A stretch of DNA of 16,562 nt from Minisyncoccota bacterium (GCA_031291905.1 JARLIC010000076.1:1-16562), one strand, 5' to 3'; shown: positions 1 to 7,456, numbered from the stretch's first letter. The notes: generated from the sequence alone by a model not told the origin. Numbers and translations: made by a program.

Positions 1-10
1 GGTTGCCTTT

Positions 11-19
11 ATTGTAGCA
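11..19 (-). promoter_or_regulatory. Possible extended -10 promoter firing off the left edge
   Basis: Read on the minus strand this is TGCTACAAT, an extended -10 (TGn plus TACAAT). No good -35 lies 17 nt upstream. It would drive a leftward gene whose start is outside the window. A perfect DnaA box lies just upstream. This is a motif match only. Confidence 0.3.
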
Positions 20-38
20 TTGACAAAGAAATGCAACC

Positions 39-47
39 TGTGGATAA
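39..47 (-). promoter_or_regulatory. Single DnaA box
   Basis: The minus strand reads TTATCCACA, the exact consensus DnaA box. It is flanked by two direct copies of GCAACCTG (33-40 and 52-59 on the plus strand). Only one box is visible, so this is not evidence for an origin. It could be an operator upstream of the possible leftward promoter at 11-19. Confidence 0.35.
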
Positions 48-94
48 CTTAGCAACCTGATTTCCCATCCCTTCCTTCATCTCACAATACTGAT

Positions 95-1282
95 CTAGAG
101 CAGCCCCTTCTTGATCTTCTCCCTCAATTTTTCCACGTAGGTATTGAAGAAAAATAAATTGTGGAACGTGAGAAGCGCCCCGCCGGTGATCTCGTTCGCG
201 CGGATGAGGTGCGCGATGTATTCGCGGCGATAACCGCCGGTGCACACCATGCAGTCGCACGCGCGGTCGATCGGCCCTTTGTCTTTTAGGAGAGCGGCTT
301 TGTTGAAATCAACTCTTCCGGTTGGGCCTGCGGCGGCCTTGCTCGTGAACGCGATCCCCCGCCGCGCGTAATGCGTGGGCACGGTGCAATCGAACGTGTC
401 CGCGCCGCCGGCCATAATGTTCTCTATATCTTCTATATGTCCCATGCCGAGGAGATGCCGCGGCTTGCGCGCGTCGAGGAGTGGCGTCACCCACTGAAGA
501 ATATCCTTCGTGCCGGTGCGCGACTCGCCGAGATCGCCGCCGATGCCGAATCCGGCGAATCCCTCCATCGTGTTCAGATGCCGCGCGCTTTCTTCGCGCA
601 GATCACGGAAGTACGAACCCTGCACGATGCCGTACAGCGCCTGCTTGGATTTTTTCGCTTTGATACAGCGCGCCGCCCAGCGGTGCGTGCGGTCGAGAGA
701 CTGCTTCATATAATCGTAAGTGGTGCCCGGCGGCGTGCATTCGTCGAACGAGAAGATGATGTCCGCGCCGAGCTTCTCCTGGATCGCCATCGATTCCTTC
801 GGCCCGAGGAACATCTCCTCGCCGCCGAGCGGCGACCGGAATCTCACGCCGTCCTCCGTGATCGAGACATTCTTCGGCTGGCCGCCTTTCTCGATCGCGC
901 GCTCCACTTTGTCCGGATAATATTTCGTGATCGCCTTCGCGCTCGCCACCTTGCCCACACCAAGGTCGCGGCCAAAACCCAAGCTGAACACCTGGAACCC
1001 GCCCGAGTCCGTCATGGTAGGCCCGCGCCAGTTCATGAATTTATTGATGCCGCCCGCATTCTTTATCACTTTCTCGCCGGGCTGAAGATGCAGATGATAG
1101 GTGTTCGAAATGAGGATTTGCGATTTGGTCGCGGCGATCTCGTCGCTGCGCAGAGCCTTCACGGCCGCCAAGGTCGCCACCGGCACGAGCGACGGCGTCA
1201 TCACCTCGCCATGCGGCGTCTTTAAGACACCGAGGCGCGCGCCGCTCTTTTTGGATTGCTTCAAAACTTTGAATTCGATCAT
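95..1282 (-). CDS. tgt: Queuine/preQ1 tRNA-guanine transglycosylase
   Basis: The 395-residue protein belongs to the TGT family, which exchanges guanine 34 of GUN-anticodon tRNAs for queuine or preQ1 through a covalent Asp intermediate. Visible hallmarks are DSGGFQ with Asp92, FDECTPPG around 179-186, the nucleophile Asp298 in FDCTVPT, and the zinc site Cys342, Cys344, Cys347 and His374. Two things are odd. About 28 extra residues lie between DSGGFQVFSL and the ITEDGVRFRS strand (roughly 102-139). The base-binding loop reads GGDLGES (248-254) where bacterial enzymes usually have GGLSVGE or GGLAVGE, one residue longer. No queuosine synthesis gene is in the window, so a salvaged base is possible. 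The ATG at 1282 has no Shine-Dalgarno. The gene ends the leftward series of four. Family assignment is secure; substrate is not. Confidence 0.95.
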   Translation of the reverse strand: MIEFKVLKQSKKSGARLGVLKTPHGEVMTPSLVPVATLAAVKALRSDEIAATKSQILISNTYHLHLQPGEKVIKNAGGINKFMNWRGPTMTDSGGFQVFSLGFGRDLGVGKVASAKAITKYYPDKVERAIEKGGQPKNVSITEDGVRFRSPLGGEEMFLGPKESMAIQEKLGADIIFSFDECTPPGTTYDYMKQSLDRTHRWAARCIKAKKSKQALYGIVQGSYFRDLREESARHLNTMEGFAGFGIGGDLGESRTGTKDILQWVTPLLDARKPRHLLGMGHIEDIENIMAGGADTFDCTVPTHYARRGIAFTSKAAAGPTGRVDFNKAALLKDKGPIDRACDCMVCTGGYRREYIAHLIRANEITGGALLTFHNLFFFNTYVEKLREKIKKGLL

Positions 1283-1354
1283 TTGAAGATGGGAAGAAGG
1301 ATTTAGGAAAGAAGAATGAAGGAAGAAAATCGAGACGAAAAGAGAACCTCAACC

Positions 1355-1360
1355 ATTATA
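1355..1360 (-). promoter_or_regulatory. Possible -10 box for tgt
   Basis: A perfect TATAAT on the minus strand lies about 72 nt before the tgt ATG and just past the terminator of the preceding gene. No recognisable -35 sits at the right spacing, so this is a weak call. Confidence 0.25.
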
Positions 1361-1364
1361 AATC

Positions 1365-1385
1365 AAAAATCCCCAACGCGGGGAT
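1365..1385 (-). terminator. Intrinsic terminator of the small membrane protein gene
   Basis: On the minus strand ATCCCC (1385-1380) pairs with GGGGAT (1374-1369) across a 5-nt loop and is followed by a short T run. The stem is short, 6 bp. It lies 30 nt after the stop of the 1415-1747 gene. Confidence 0.5.
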
Positions 1386-1414
1386 CTTTGAATTATCCGT
1401 ACCGATACGTCCGC

Positions 1415-1747
1415 TTACTGCTGTGCCGGAGTGCTCGTGGCACTGCCCGGCGGATTCGAGGCCGGACCCGTCACGTAGTACGCGCCGTTGCTGTTCATCA
1501 TCCGGCCGCCCTGATAGTACATATCGGAATAACCTCCGCGGGACCCGTAGTCGCCGTATTCCCTCATGATCATTTTGTACTCTCCCACCTTCACGCCGAG
1601 CCAGAATATGACAAGCACCACGATGACGCCGAGGAGGACGCGGAACATGCGATGACCGCTCACCCATCCGCAACCGCATCCGCACGTGCACATCTTGCCC
1701 ATTCCCGGCCTCATGCCTTCCTGACCGTTGTTTTTTGATTCTTCCAT
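1415..1747 (-). CDS. Small Cys-rich single-pass membrane protein
   Basis: The 110-residue product matches no family I can name. Residues 1-33 are polar and contain the cluster MCTCGCGCGW (Cys20, 22, 24, 26). A hydrophobic helix spans about 35-54, and a Gly/Tyr/Met-rich tail of about 50 residues follows, ending in a Pro/Ser/Thr stretch. By composition the Cys cluster would be cytoplasmic and the tail outside. The four closely spaced cysteines suggest metal or redox binding, but this is inference. I chose the ATG at 1747. The frame also allows a GTG at 1780, but that codon lies only about 11 nt from the transcription start predicted by the -10 at 1798-1803, and it would add an ordinary polar stretch. 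A terminator follows the gene. Confidence 0.7.
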   Translation of the reverse strand: MEESKNNGQEGMRPGMGKMCTCGCGCGWVSGHRMFRVLLGVIVVLVIFWLGVKVGEYKMIMREYGDYGSRGGYSDMYYQGGRMMNSNGAYYVTGPASNPPGSATSTPAQQ

Positions 1748-1797
1748 TTTATGGTATTGAAATACGATATTTGAACTCACGCTCCGACCTTTTGCTT

Positions 1798-1803
1798 ATT
1801 ATA
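1798..1803 (-). promoter_or_regulatory. -10 box for the small membrane protein gene
   Basis: TATAAT on the minus strand, 50 nt before the chosen ATG at 1747. No clear -35 is seen. It predicts a leader of about 44 nt. Confidence 0.35.
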
Positions 1804-1840
1804 CGCTCGCCGGAGCTATTTAGGGGCGAAGACGGCCCTT

Positions 1841-2209
1841 CTATCTCTTCTCCACCACCACCGCGGTCCCGTAGGCCAGCACCTCGGTGACGCCGCCCAT
1901 GATCTCGGTCGCGTCGTAGCGCATGCCGATGATCGCGTTTGCGCCCATCTCACCCGCGTGCGCGCACATGAGGTCGAAGGCGTGCGTGCGCGTCTGCTCG
2001 CAGAGGTTCGTGTAGAGCGTGATGTTGCCGCCGACGAGCGTCTGCAGGCCCGCGCCGATCGATCCGAAGATGTTCCGCGACCGCACGATGATCCCCCGCG
2101 CCACGCCAAGGTTCTTCACGATACGGAACTGGTCCAGCTCGAAACCGGTCGTCACCATATCGTGCGCCACCGCCCCGTTGCCGTTCGCCGCCTGTTCGTT
2201 GTTGTTCAT
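1841..2209 (-). CDS. YbjQ/UPF0145 family protein
   Basis: The 122-residue protein matches the YbjQ (UPF0145) family of small pentameric domains described as putative heavy-metal binding. Visible signatures are VARGIIVRSRNIFGSIGAGL near 36-55, the central GG, the motif R..AF..M..HA..MGANAIIGMRYD (about 73-99), and the C-terminal AYGTAVVVE strand (112-120). The first 15 residues are a low-complexity Asn/Ala/Gly extension. Family length is normal, near 105-120. The biochemical role is not established. The ATG is set by a TATAAC box that ends exactly 6 nt upstream and overlaps the stop of the preceding gene, so transcription probably starts at the A of ATG. Confidence 0.88.
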   Translation of the reverse strand: MNNNEQAANGNGAVAHDMVTTGFELDQFRIVKNLGVARGIIVRSRNIFGSIGAGLQTLVGGNITLYTNLCEQTRTHAFDLMCAHAGEMGANAIIGMRYDATEIMGGVTEVLAYGTAVVVEKR

Positions 2210-2215
2210 AGTGTG

Positions 2216-2221
2216 GTTATA
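2216..2221 (-). promoter_or_regulatory. -10 box of a leaderless YbjQ transcript
   Basis: TATAAC on the minus strand, 6 nt before the ATG at 2209. The box overlaps the TAA stop of the FN3 gene (2219-2217). No -35 match is seen. Confidence 0.5.
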
Positions 2222-3794
2222 ACGAGTTCAATGCTTTTCTTGTTTTGGGGCCGACGAAACCCCATCCCGCGCCGCCCGTGCAAACAATGCTCGCATCGCA
2301 CTGGAACTTTTCAAGCGCGGTGAGCGTGAGGTTGCCGAAATATCCCGTCGCATACGCGGGCAGTAGGTCGCCGTTTTTTATAAGCAACGACTGCAATGCC
2401 GTCACCTGGGCGCTGCGAAGTCCCAAATACAAATACTGTGTCAACGGTACCGCGGTAGGCAGGGACGTCGCCGCTGTTGTTCCCGTCCCGGTCGCCACAC
2501 CCGAACCCGAAGACGTCGCGACCGTGGCCGGCGCCGTGGCAGCCGCCCCCGATGATTGGGCCGGGGCCGCATTCGCGTTCGGGATGAAGACACTCACCGG
2601 CGCCGACGATATGGAAACGGCGGCGCCCGAATCGGTCGCGCTTATGGTGTAGCTGTACATCCCCGCCGCGAGTCCCATGTCGGAATAGCCGGTCGAGGTG
2701 ACCGATGCGATCTGGGTGCCGTTGCGGAATAAGGCATAGGTCGAGATCGGCAGCGCATCGTACGGCGCGACCCAGGAAAGCACGACGGTCGAGGTCCCCG
2801 AAAGCGCCGCCGAGGTGATGACCGGCGTGCCCGGCCCGTTTGCCGCCTGGAGATTCTCCTTCACCGCGGACGAAGGCGACGAGATGTTCCATGCAACATC
2901 GTATGCGGTAACCGTGTAGGTGTATACGGTCCCCGCAGTAAGACCGGTATCGCCGTAGGTGATCCCCGTCGTCGTCGCGATCTGGATGCCGTTACGGAAG
3001 ATCTGATAGCCGGCGACGCCGACGTTGTCGGTCGAGGACGCCCACGCGAGGTCCGCGCCGCCCGCCGACACCTGCCGGACGGAAAGTCCTGTCGGCGCAT
3101 ACGGCGCGGTATTGTCCACACCGATCGTGACGGTAACCGGCGCCGAGCGCGCCGAAGCGTTCTGCGCGGCGTCGTACGCGGCGACGGTATAGATGTACGT
3201 TCCCGGCGGGACTTTGTCCGTCATGGAAGTGCCGGTGATCGCCAAAGCGGCTCCCGAAGTGCTCGACGAGACCGGCATCCCGTTGCGATAGACGTAATAC
3301 CCCACCACGCCGACATTGTCCGACGAACCGCTCCACGAGACCGTGAGAGTTTCCTGGGTGTACACGGAATTGGTCGAGGTGGTCCCGGTGACCGACACTC
3401 CCGTCGGCACGCTCGGCGGCGTCGTATCCGCAGTAAAGGTCACGCTCGAAGGCGATGACTGCGCCGACACGTTGCCCGTGGCATCGTACGCGGCGACCGC
3501 GTACGCATAAATGCCGGGAGCGGTGACGGGATCGACCAGCAAGGTGCCGGCCGTTGTCGCGATCCTCACGCCGTTGCGATACACGTAATATCCCCCTATC
3601 GTCCCCGAACTCTCCGTCGAAGCGCCCCACGAGATGGAGATCTGGTCGGAAGTATTGATGACCGCCGACACACTCGTGGGCACGGTGGGCAAGGTCACGC
3701 CGACCATCTGCGCATGGGCGACCAATCCCAATCCCCCGGCAAGGAACGCGGCGGCAAGCACGCCCGCAAGACGAACATTTGTTTTGGTGATCAT
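2217..3794 (-). CDS. Secreted FN3-repeat protein with C-terminal peptidoglycan-binding domain
   Basis: The 525-residue protein begins with a signal peptide: basic n-region, Ala/Leu/Gly core about 9-25, likely cut after AHA-Q near 28. Four fibronectin type III repeats follow at about 36-120, 126-224, 231-312 and 322-403. Each carries a GYxVYRNG or similar strand and a YTVTAYD-like strand. A Ser/Thr/Ala/Gly linker spans 405-450. A PG_binding_1-type domain spans about 453-525, with LRSAQVTALQSLL, the GYFGNLTLTALEKFQ core and VGPKTRKALN. It contains two cysteines (499, 505) that could form a disulfide. The likely role is a surface protein anchored to the wall and presenting adhesive repeats. I chose the ATG at 3794 over an in-frame codon at 3842 because it opens the signal peptide and lies 6 nt from a TATAAT. 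It is divergent from valS. Confidence 0.88.
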   Translation of the reverse strand: MITKTNVRLAGVLAAAFLAGGLGLVAHAQMVGVTLPTVPTSVSAVINTSDQISISWGASTESSGTIGGYYVYRNGVRIATTAGTLLVDPVTAPGIYAYAVAAYDATGNVSAQSSPSSVTFTADTTPPSVPTGVSVTGTTSTNSVYTQETLTVSWSGSSDNVGVVGYYVYRNGMPVSSSTSGAALAITGTSMTDKVPPGTYIYTVAAYDAAQNASARSAPVTVTIGVDNTAPYAPTGLSVRQVSAGGADLAWASSTDNVGVAGYQIFRNGIQIATTTGITYGDTGLTAGTVYTYTVTAYDVAWNISSPSSAVKENLQAANGPGTPVITSAALSGTSTVVLSWVAPYDALPISTYALFRNGTQIASVTSTGYSDMGLAAGMYSYTISATDSGAAVSISSAPVSVFIPNANAAPAQSSGAAATAPATVATSSGSGVATGTGTTAATSLPTAVPLTQYLYLGLRSAQVTALQSLLIKNGDLLPAYATGYFGNLTLTALEKFQCDASIVCTGGAGWGFVGPKTRKALNSL

Positions 3795-3800
3795 GGTTTC

Positions 3801-3806
3801 ATTATA
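3801..3806 (-). promoter_or_regulatory. -10 box of a leaderless FN3-protein transcript
   Basis: A perfect TATAAT on the minus strand ends 6 nt before the ATG at 3794. That places +1 on the start codon. No -35 is evident in the GC-rich upstream sequence. Confidence 0.6.
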
Positions 3807-3841
3807 GCAAATCGCGCTCCGCCGCCGCCCGCCGCATACCA

Positions 3842-3870
3842 TGGAAAACCCGCACGCTTTCCGCTATAAT
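3842..3870 (+). promoter_or_regulatory. valS promoter
   Basis: TGGAAA (3842-3847), a 17-nt spacer and a perfect TATAAT (3865-3870). The box ends 9 nt before the ATG at 3880, giving a leader of about 3 nt at most. Confidence 0.55.
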
Positions 3871-3879
3871 CGAACCATT

Positions 3880-6009
3880 ATGATGGAACCGCGATACGAA
3901 GGGAACGAGGTGGAACCGCGCATCTACGAGGCGTGGGAGAAATCGGGGTATTTCAACCCGGACAAGCTTCCGGCCGTTGCCGAGGATCCGAACGCCGAGC
4001 CGTTCACTATAATAATGCCGCCGCCGAACGCGAACGGGCTTTTGCACGCCGGGCATGCCATGTTCATCACCATCGAGGACATTATGATCCGCTACGCGCG
4101 CATGAGCGGCAAAAAAGCGCTGTGGCTTCCGGGCGCGGACCACGCCGGATTCGAAACGCAGATCGTCTACGAGCGCAAGCTCGAAAAGGAAGGCCGTTCG
4201 CGTTTCGACATGACCCGCGAGGAACTGTACAAGGAGATCTGGGACTTCACGCAGGAGAACAAAGTGCGCATGGAAGCGGGGCTCCGTTCGCTCGGCGCGT
4301 CGTGCGACTGGTCGCGAGAAAAGTTCACGCTCGATCCCGAGATCGTGAAGACCGTGTATGCGACCTTCAAGCGCCTCGCCGATGACGAGCTCCTCTACCG
4401 CGGCAAGCGCATCGTGAGCTGGTGCTCGAAGCATCAGACGGCATTCTCGGACCTCGAGATCGAGGACGTCGAGCGCGTCGATCCCCTCTATTATATGCAG
4501 TACGGCCCGTTCGTGATCGCGACCACGCGCCCCGAAACAAAGTTCGGCGACAAGTACGTGGTGATGCACCCGGACGATCCGCGTTACGCGCAATACAAGG
4601 ACGGCGAGATGATCGCCCTCGAATGGATCAACGGCCCGATCACCGCGACGGTCATCAAGGATGACGCGATCGACATGGCGTTCGGTACCGGCGCGATGAC
4701 GATCACTCCATGGCACGACGCGGCGGACTTCGCGATCGCTGAGCGGCACGACCTTCCGCGCGAACAGATAATCGACGAGCGCGGCAAGCTGCTCCCCGTC
4801 GCCGGCGAATTCGCGGGCATGAAGATCGCCGAAGCGCGGCCAAAGATCGTCGAGAAGCTGCGCGAGAAAGGGTTGCTTGTGAAGACCGACGAGGACTACA
4901 AGCACGTGGTGCGCATGTGCTACAAGTGCGGCACCATCATCGAACCGCAGATCAAGGACCAGTGGTTCGTCCAGATGAAGCCGCTCGCCGCAAAGGCGAT
5001 CGCCGCCATCGAAGGCGACAGCATCACGTTCACGCCGGAGCATTACAAAAAGATATGCCTCCATTGGCTCGAGAACATCATCGACTGGAACATCTCGCGC
5101 CAGATCGCGTGGGGCATCCCCATTCCCGCCAAGCTCTGCGACGCGTGCGGCCGCGGCATGGTCGACCTTGAGGATACGATGAAAGCATGCCCCTACTGCG
5201 GCAGCTCGGACATCCGCAAAGACCCCGACACGTTCGACACATGGTTCTCGTCGGGCCAGTGGCCGTTCGCCACGCTCGGCTATCCGGACGGCAAGGATTT
5301 CAAGACCTTCTATCCCACGAGCGTCATGGAGACCGCCGGCGAGATCATCTTCTTCTGGGTGACGCGCATGATCATGCTCGGCCTGTACGCGACGGGCGAG
5401 ATCCCCTTCCATAACGTCTACCTTCACGGCCTCGTGCTCGACGCGAAGGGACGGAAGATGTCGAAGTCGAAGAATAACGTCATCGACCCCATGGAGCTCA
5501 CGAAGAAATACGGCACCGACGCATTGCGCATCGCGCTCGTCATCGGCAACACGCCGGGAACGTCGCTCGCGCTCTCGGAGGACCGCATCCGCGGCTATCG
5601 CAACTTCGCCACGAAGATCTGGAACGTCGCGCGGTTCATCGACATGAACCGGCCCGCGGGATACGATGGCGCAAAGGCGAAGGGCGAACTTATCGCGGAC
5701 CGCAAGGAGCACGACGAGCTGATGGCATTGAAGCGCGAGATCGCCGCGCACATCGAGACCTATGAGTTCCACCTTGCCGCGGAAAAGATCTACCACTATA
5801 TTTGGCACACGCTCGCGGACAAGATCGTCGAACAGGAAAAGGCGGCGCTGCACGACGGGACCGATGCCGAAAGGACGGCATCGTATGCGCTTCTCGAATC
5901 GCTCCTTCTCGAATCGCTCAAAATGCTCCATCCCTTCATGCCGTTCATCACCGAGGAGGTGTTTGGGATATTCCGCCCCGGCAGGATGCTGATGGTGGAA
6001 AAGTGGTAA
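3880..6009 (+). CDS. valS: Valyl-tRNA synthetase, short form
   Basis: This class I synthetase charges tRNA-Val. The 709-residue protein shows the HIGH-type motif HAGH (56-59), KMSKS (526-530), and the connective editing domain with a FGTGAMTITPWHDAADF stretch. It also has two zinc-ribbon-like Cys groups, CYKCG and CDACG...CPYCG. The N-terminal RYEGNEVEPRIYEAWEKSGYF segment and the TPWHD motif favour Val over Ile or Leu. The protein stops shortly after MPFITEEVF, so most of the C-terminal anticodon-binding extension and the coiled-coil arm (E. coli ValRS is about 950 residues) are missing. Reduced synthetases fit a CPR genome. I chose the ATG at 3880 because the in-frame codon at 3841 lies upstream of the -10 box. 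ATG 3883 is equally possible. Confidence 0.93.
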   Translation: MMEPRYEGNEVEPRIYEAWEKSGYFNPDKLPAVAEDPNAEPFTIIMPPPNANGLLHAGHAMFITIEDIMIRYARMSGKKALWLPGADHAGFETQIVYERKLEKEGRSRFDMTREELYKEIWDFTQENKVRMEAGLRSLGASCDWSREKFTLDPEIVKTVYATFKRLADDELLYRGKRIVSWCSKHQTAFSDLEIEDVERVDPLYYMQYGPFVIATTRPETKFGDKYVVMHPDDPRYAQYKDGEMIALEWINGPITATVIKDDAIDMAFGTGAMTITPWHDAADFAIAERHDLPREQIIDERGKLLPVAGEFAGMKIAEARPKIVEKLREKGLLVKTDEDYKHVVRMCYKCGTIIEPQIKDQWFVQMKPLAAKAIAAIEGDSITFTPEHYKKICLHWLENIIDWNISRQIAWGIPIPAKLCDACGRGMVDLEDTMKACPYCGSSDIRKDPDTFDTWFSSGQWPFATLGYPDGKDFKTFYPTSVMETAGEIIFFWVTRMIMLGLYATGEIPFHNVYLHGLVLDAKGRKMSKSKNNVIDPMELTKKYGTDALRIALVIGNTPGTSLALSEDRIRGYRNFATKIWNVARFIDMNRPAGYDGAKAKGELIADRKEHDELMALKREIAAHIETYEFHLAAEKIYHYIWHTLADKIVEQEKAALHDGTDAERTASYALLESLLLESLKMLHPFMPFITEEVFGIFRPGRMLMVEKW

Positions 6010-6026
6010 GCGCCGCACGCGCGACG

Positions 6027-6035
6027 TGCTAGAAT
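6027..6035 (+). promoter_or_regulatory. Extended -10 promoter of the PrsW-like gene
   Basis: TGCTAGAAT is an extended -10 (TGn plus TAGAAT). It ends 6 nt before the ATG at 6042, so transcription should start on the start codon. Confidence 0.55.
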
Positions 6036-6041
6036 GAAAGC

Positions 6042-6752
6042 ATGACGACACTCGCCGTTTTCGCCATATCGGTCGTCCTCGGCCTGCTCCCCGGCTTCGC
6101 GTGGCTCGCATTCTATCTGAGCGAGGATCCCCACGCCGAACCGCGGCGGCTCATCGTGTTCACCTTCGTCGCCGGCATGGCGTTCGGATTCTTCACGGTC
6201 GCGATCGAAAGCGGCTTCACCTCCGTGCTGGGCGGCTGGGGCATCGCGGAACTCTCGCTCGCATCGCTCTTCGGCCTCGCGGTCATCGAAGAGCTCATGA
6301 AGTTCGCGGCGGCGCACTTCGCGGTGACGAAGAGTCCGCAGTTCAGGGAACCGATCGACGCGATGATCTACATGATCGTCGCCGCGCTCGGATTCGCGAC
6401 GATCGAGAACATCGGCGCGCTTGCCGGCATCCCCGCGAACGCGGCCTTCGTACCCGCGGTCTTCGAAACAATGGCGTTCCGTTTCGTGGGCGCGACGCTC
6501 CTCCACACGCTCACCTCCGGCATCATCGGCTACTATTGGGCGCTCGGCATGGTGCGCGGCAAGCCAGCGCGCCACCTCATCGTCGGATTCGCCATTGCCG
6601 CCGTTTTGCACACGTGTTTCAATTACCTTATACTTAATTACGGAAATGGCGTGTACACCCTGGTGTTCCTCGTCATCGTCGGTTTCTTCGTGCTGAACGA
6701 TTTCGAGGCGCTGAAGGCGGCTCCCGAAAAGACACTGCCGGCGGACGCGTGA
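6042..6752 (+). CDS. PrsW-family glutamic intramembrane protease
   Basis: The 236-residue polytopic membrane protein has the PrsW-family motifs: EExxK at 83-87 (EELMK), FxxxE at 118-122 followed by Asn123, His155 in HTLTSG, and HxxxN at 190-194. About seven hydrophobic stretches are visible, the first at 4-25. Family members such as B. subtilis PrsW cleave membrane-anchored substrates, for example anti-sigma factors. The catalytic Glu residues here are intact, so activity is plausible; the substrate is unknown. It follows valS after 32 nt but has its own -10 box. It lies about 0.7 kb before the RiPP cassette but is separated from it by hsp20 and a promoter, so I do not link the two. Confidence 0.85.
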   Translation: MTTLAVFAISVVLGLLPGFAWLAFYLSEDPHAEPRRLIVFTFVAGMAFGFFTVAIESGFTSVLGGWGIAELSLASLFGLAVIEELMKFAAAHFAVTKSPQFREPIDAMIYMIVAALGFATIENIGALAGIPANAAFVPAVFETMAFRFVGATLLHTLTSGIIGYYWALGMVRGKPARHLIVGFAIAAVLHTCFNYLILNYGNGVYTLVFLVIVGFFVLNDFEALKAAPEKTLPADA

Positions 6753-6770
6753 ACGCGGTCGACGCCGGTA

Positions 6771-6788
6771 TTATATCAATAATATAAA
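6771..6788 (+). promoter_or_regulatory. hsp20 -10 box within a palindrome
   Basis: TATAAA (6783-6788) ends 6 nt before the hsp20 ATG. It overlaps the right arm of a 6-bp inverted repeat, TTATAT (6771-6776) and ATATAA (6782-6787), around 5 nt. The arrangement suits an operator, but the repeat is AT-only and short. It does not match CIRCE. Confidence 0.45.
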
Positions 6789-6794
6789 ACAATC

Positions 6795-7346
6795 ATGGCA
6801 ACACTTGACCCGAAGGACGAAGCATTTTTCGAACAGCTCTCCGGCGCGAAGGACGGCGCGGACGAGACGTATGAAGTGGAACTGGCCCGCGCAAGCGCGG
6901 CCGATATGCTGACGGCGGCACCCGCAAGGCCGAAAGCGGCAAAAGCGAAGGAGGAAAGCGTGCATGTGAGCGTGACGGACGAGGAAAGCGAGGAAGCGTG
7001 GTCCGACAACGAGCCGGAAGGCAAGCTCACCGTGGACGTCTACCAGACGCCGACCGAGATCGTGGTGGAAAGCGCGATTGCGGGCGTGAGGCCGGAGGAC
7101 ATCGACGTGAACGCCACCGCCGATTCGGTGACCATCCGCGGTTCGCGCAAGCGCGCGAAGACGGTGAACGACGAGGATTATCTCTACCAGGAATGCTATT
7201 GGGGTAGGTTCGCGCGCAGTATCATCCTCCCCCAGGAGGTCGACCCCGACGGCGCGGACGTCACCTTCAAGAACGGCATCCTTACCGTCCGGCTCCCCAA
7301 AGCAAACAAGAAAAAGACGAAAAAGCTGAAGATCATCGTCGATTAG
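6795..7346 (+). CDS. Hsp20/alpha-crystallin small heat-shock protein
   Basis: The 183-residue ATP-independent holdase chaperone has an alpha-crystallin domain at about 77-169: KLTVDVYQTPTEIVVES, then AGVRPEDIDVNATADSVTI, the GRFARSIILPQEVD segment (137-150), and the hallmark GILTVRLPK (161-169). The N-terminal 76 residues are unusual, acidic and Ala/Lys/Glu-rich with no clear hydrophobic oligomerisation segment. The C-terminus is Lys-rich and lacks an obvious I-x-I anchor, ending instead in KLKIIVD. The start is supported by a -10 box 6 nt upstream. No terminator is evident before the cassette promoter 25 nt downstream. Confidence 0.92.
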   Translation: MATLDPKDEAFFEQLSGAKDGADETYEVELARASAADMLTAAPARPKAAKAKEESVHVSVTDEESEEAWSDNEPEGKLTVDVYQTPTEIVVESAIAGVRPEDIDVNATADSVTIRGSRKRAKTVNDEDYLYQECYWGRFARSIILPQEVDPDGADVTFKNGILTVRLPKANKKKTKKLKIIVD

Positions 7347-7371
7347 GAAGGGGCAAGATAGCTGAATAAAT

Positions 7372-7400
7372 TTGCCAAAAGAATCTCTTGATGTTATTAT
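7372..7400 (+). promoter_or_regulatory. Promoter of the RiPP cassette
   Basis: TTGCCA (7372-7377), a 17-nt spacer and TATTAT (7395-7400), each one mismatch from the sigma-70 consensus. It predicts a start near 7407 and an untranslated leader of about 59 nt, unlike the leaderless pattern of its neighbours. Confidence 0.7.
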
Positions 7401-7410
7401 CCAATCAGAT

Positions 7411-7436
7411 TTAGGCAGCCCCAAGACGCCGCCTAA
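7411..7436 (+). promoter_or_regulatory. Leader hairpin upstream of the maturase gene
   Basis: TTAGGC (7411-7416) and GCCTAA (7431-7436) form a perfect 6-bp stem around 14 nt, immediately after the predicted transcription start. It could be an operator at DNA level or an mRNA 5' stem-loop. Confidence 0.4.
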
Positions 7437-7448
7437 TGCTTTAAAACC

Positions 7449-7456
7449 AAGGAGGG
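7449..7456 (+). promoter_or_regulatory. Strong Shine-Dalgarno of the maturase gene
   Basis: AAGGAGGG lies 9 nt before the ATG at 7466 and fixes the start. It is the strongest ribosome binding site in the window; most other genes here have none. Confidence 0.85.

Noticed and set aside
371..1225. Plus-strand 284-codon open frame opposite tgt
   Set aside because: Antisense shadow of tgt with Arg-rich low-complexity translation and no start signals.
3841..3879. 13-codon N-terminal extension of ValS
   Set aside because: It contains the TATAAT promoter element; homologous ValRS proteins begin near the RYEGNEVE segment.
3802..6111. Very long minus-strand open frame (769 codons) opposite valS
   Set aside because: It is exactly antisense to a clear class I synthetase. 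High-GC codon bias keeps the opposite frame open, and its translation is Arg/His/Asp-rich with no domain.
6042..6752. PrsW-like protease as the processing enzyme of the RiPP peptide
   Set aside because: It is separated from the cassette by hsp20 and a promoter, has its own leaderless promoter, and shares the composition of the core genes; nothing in the sequence links them.
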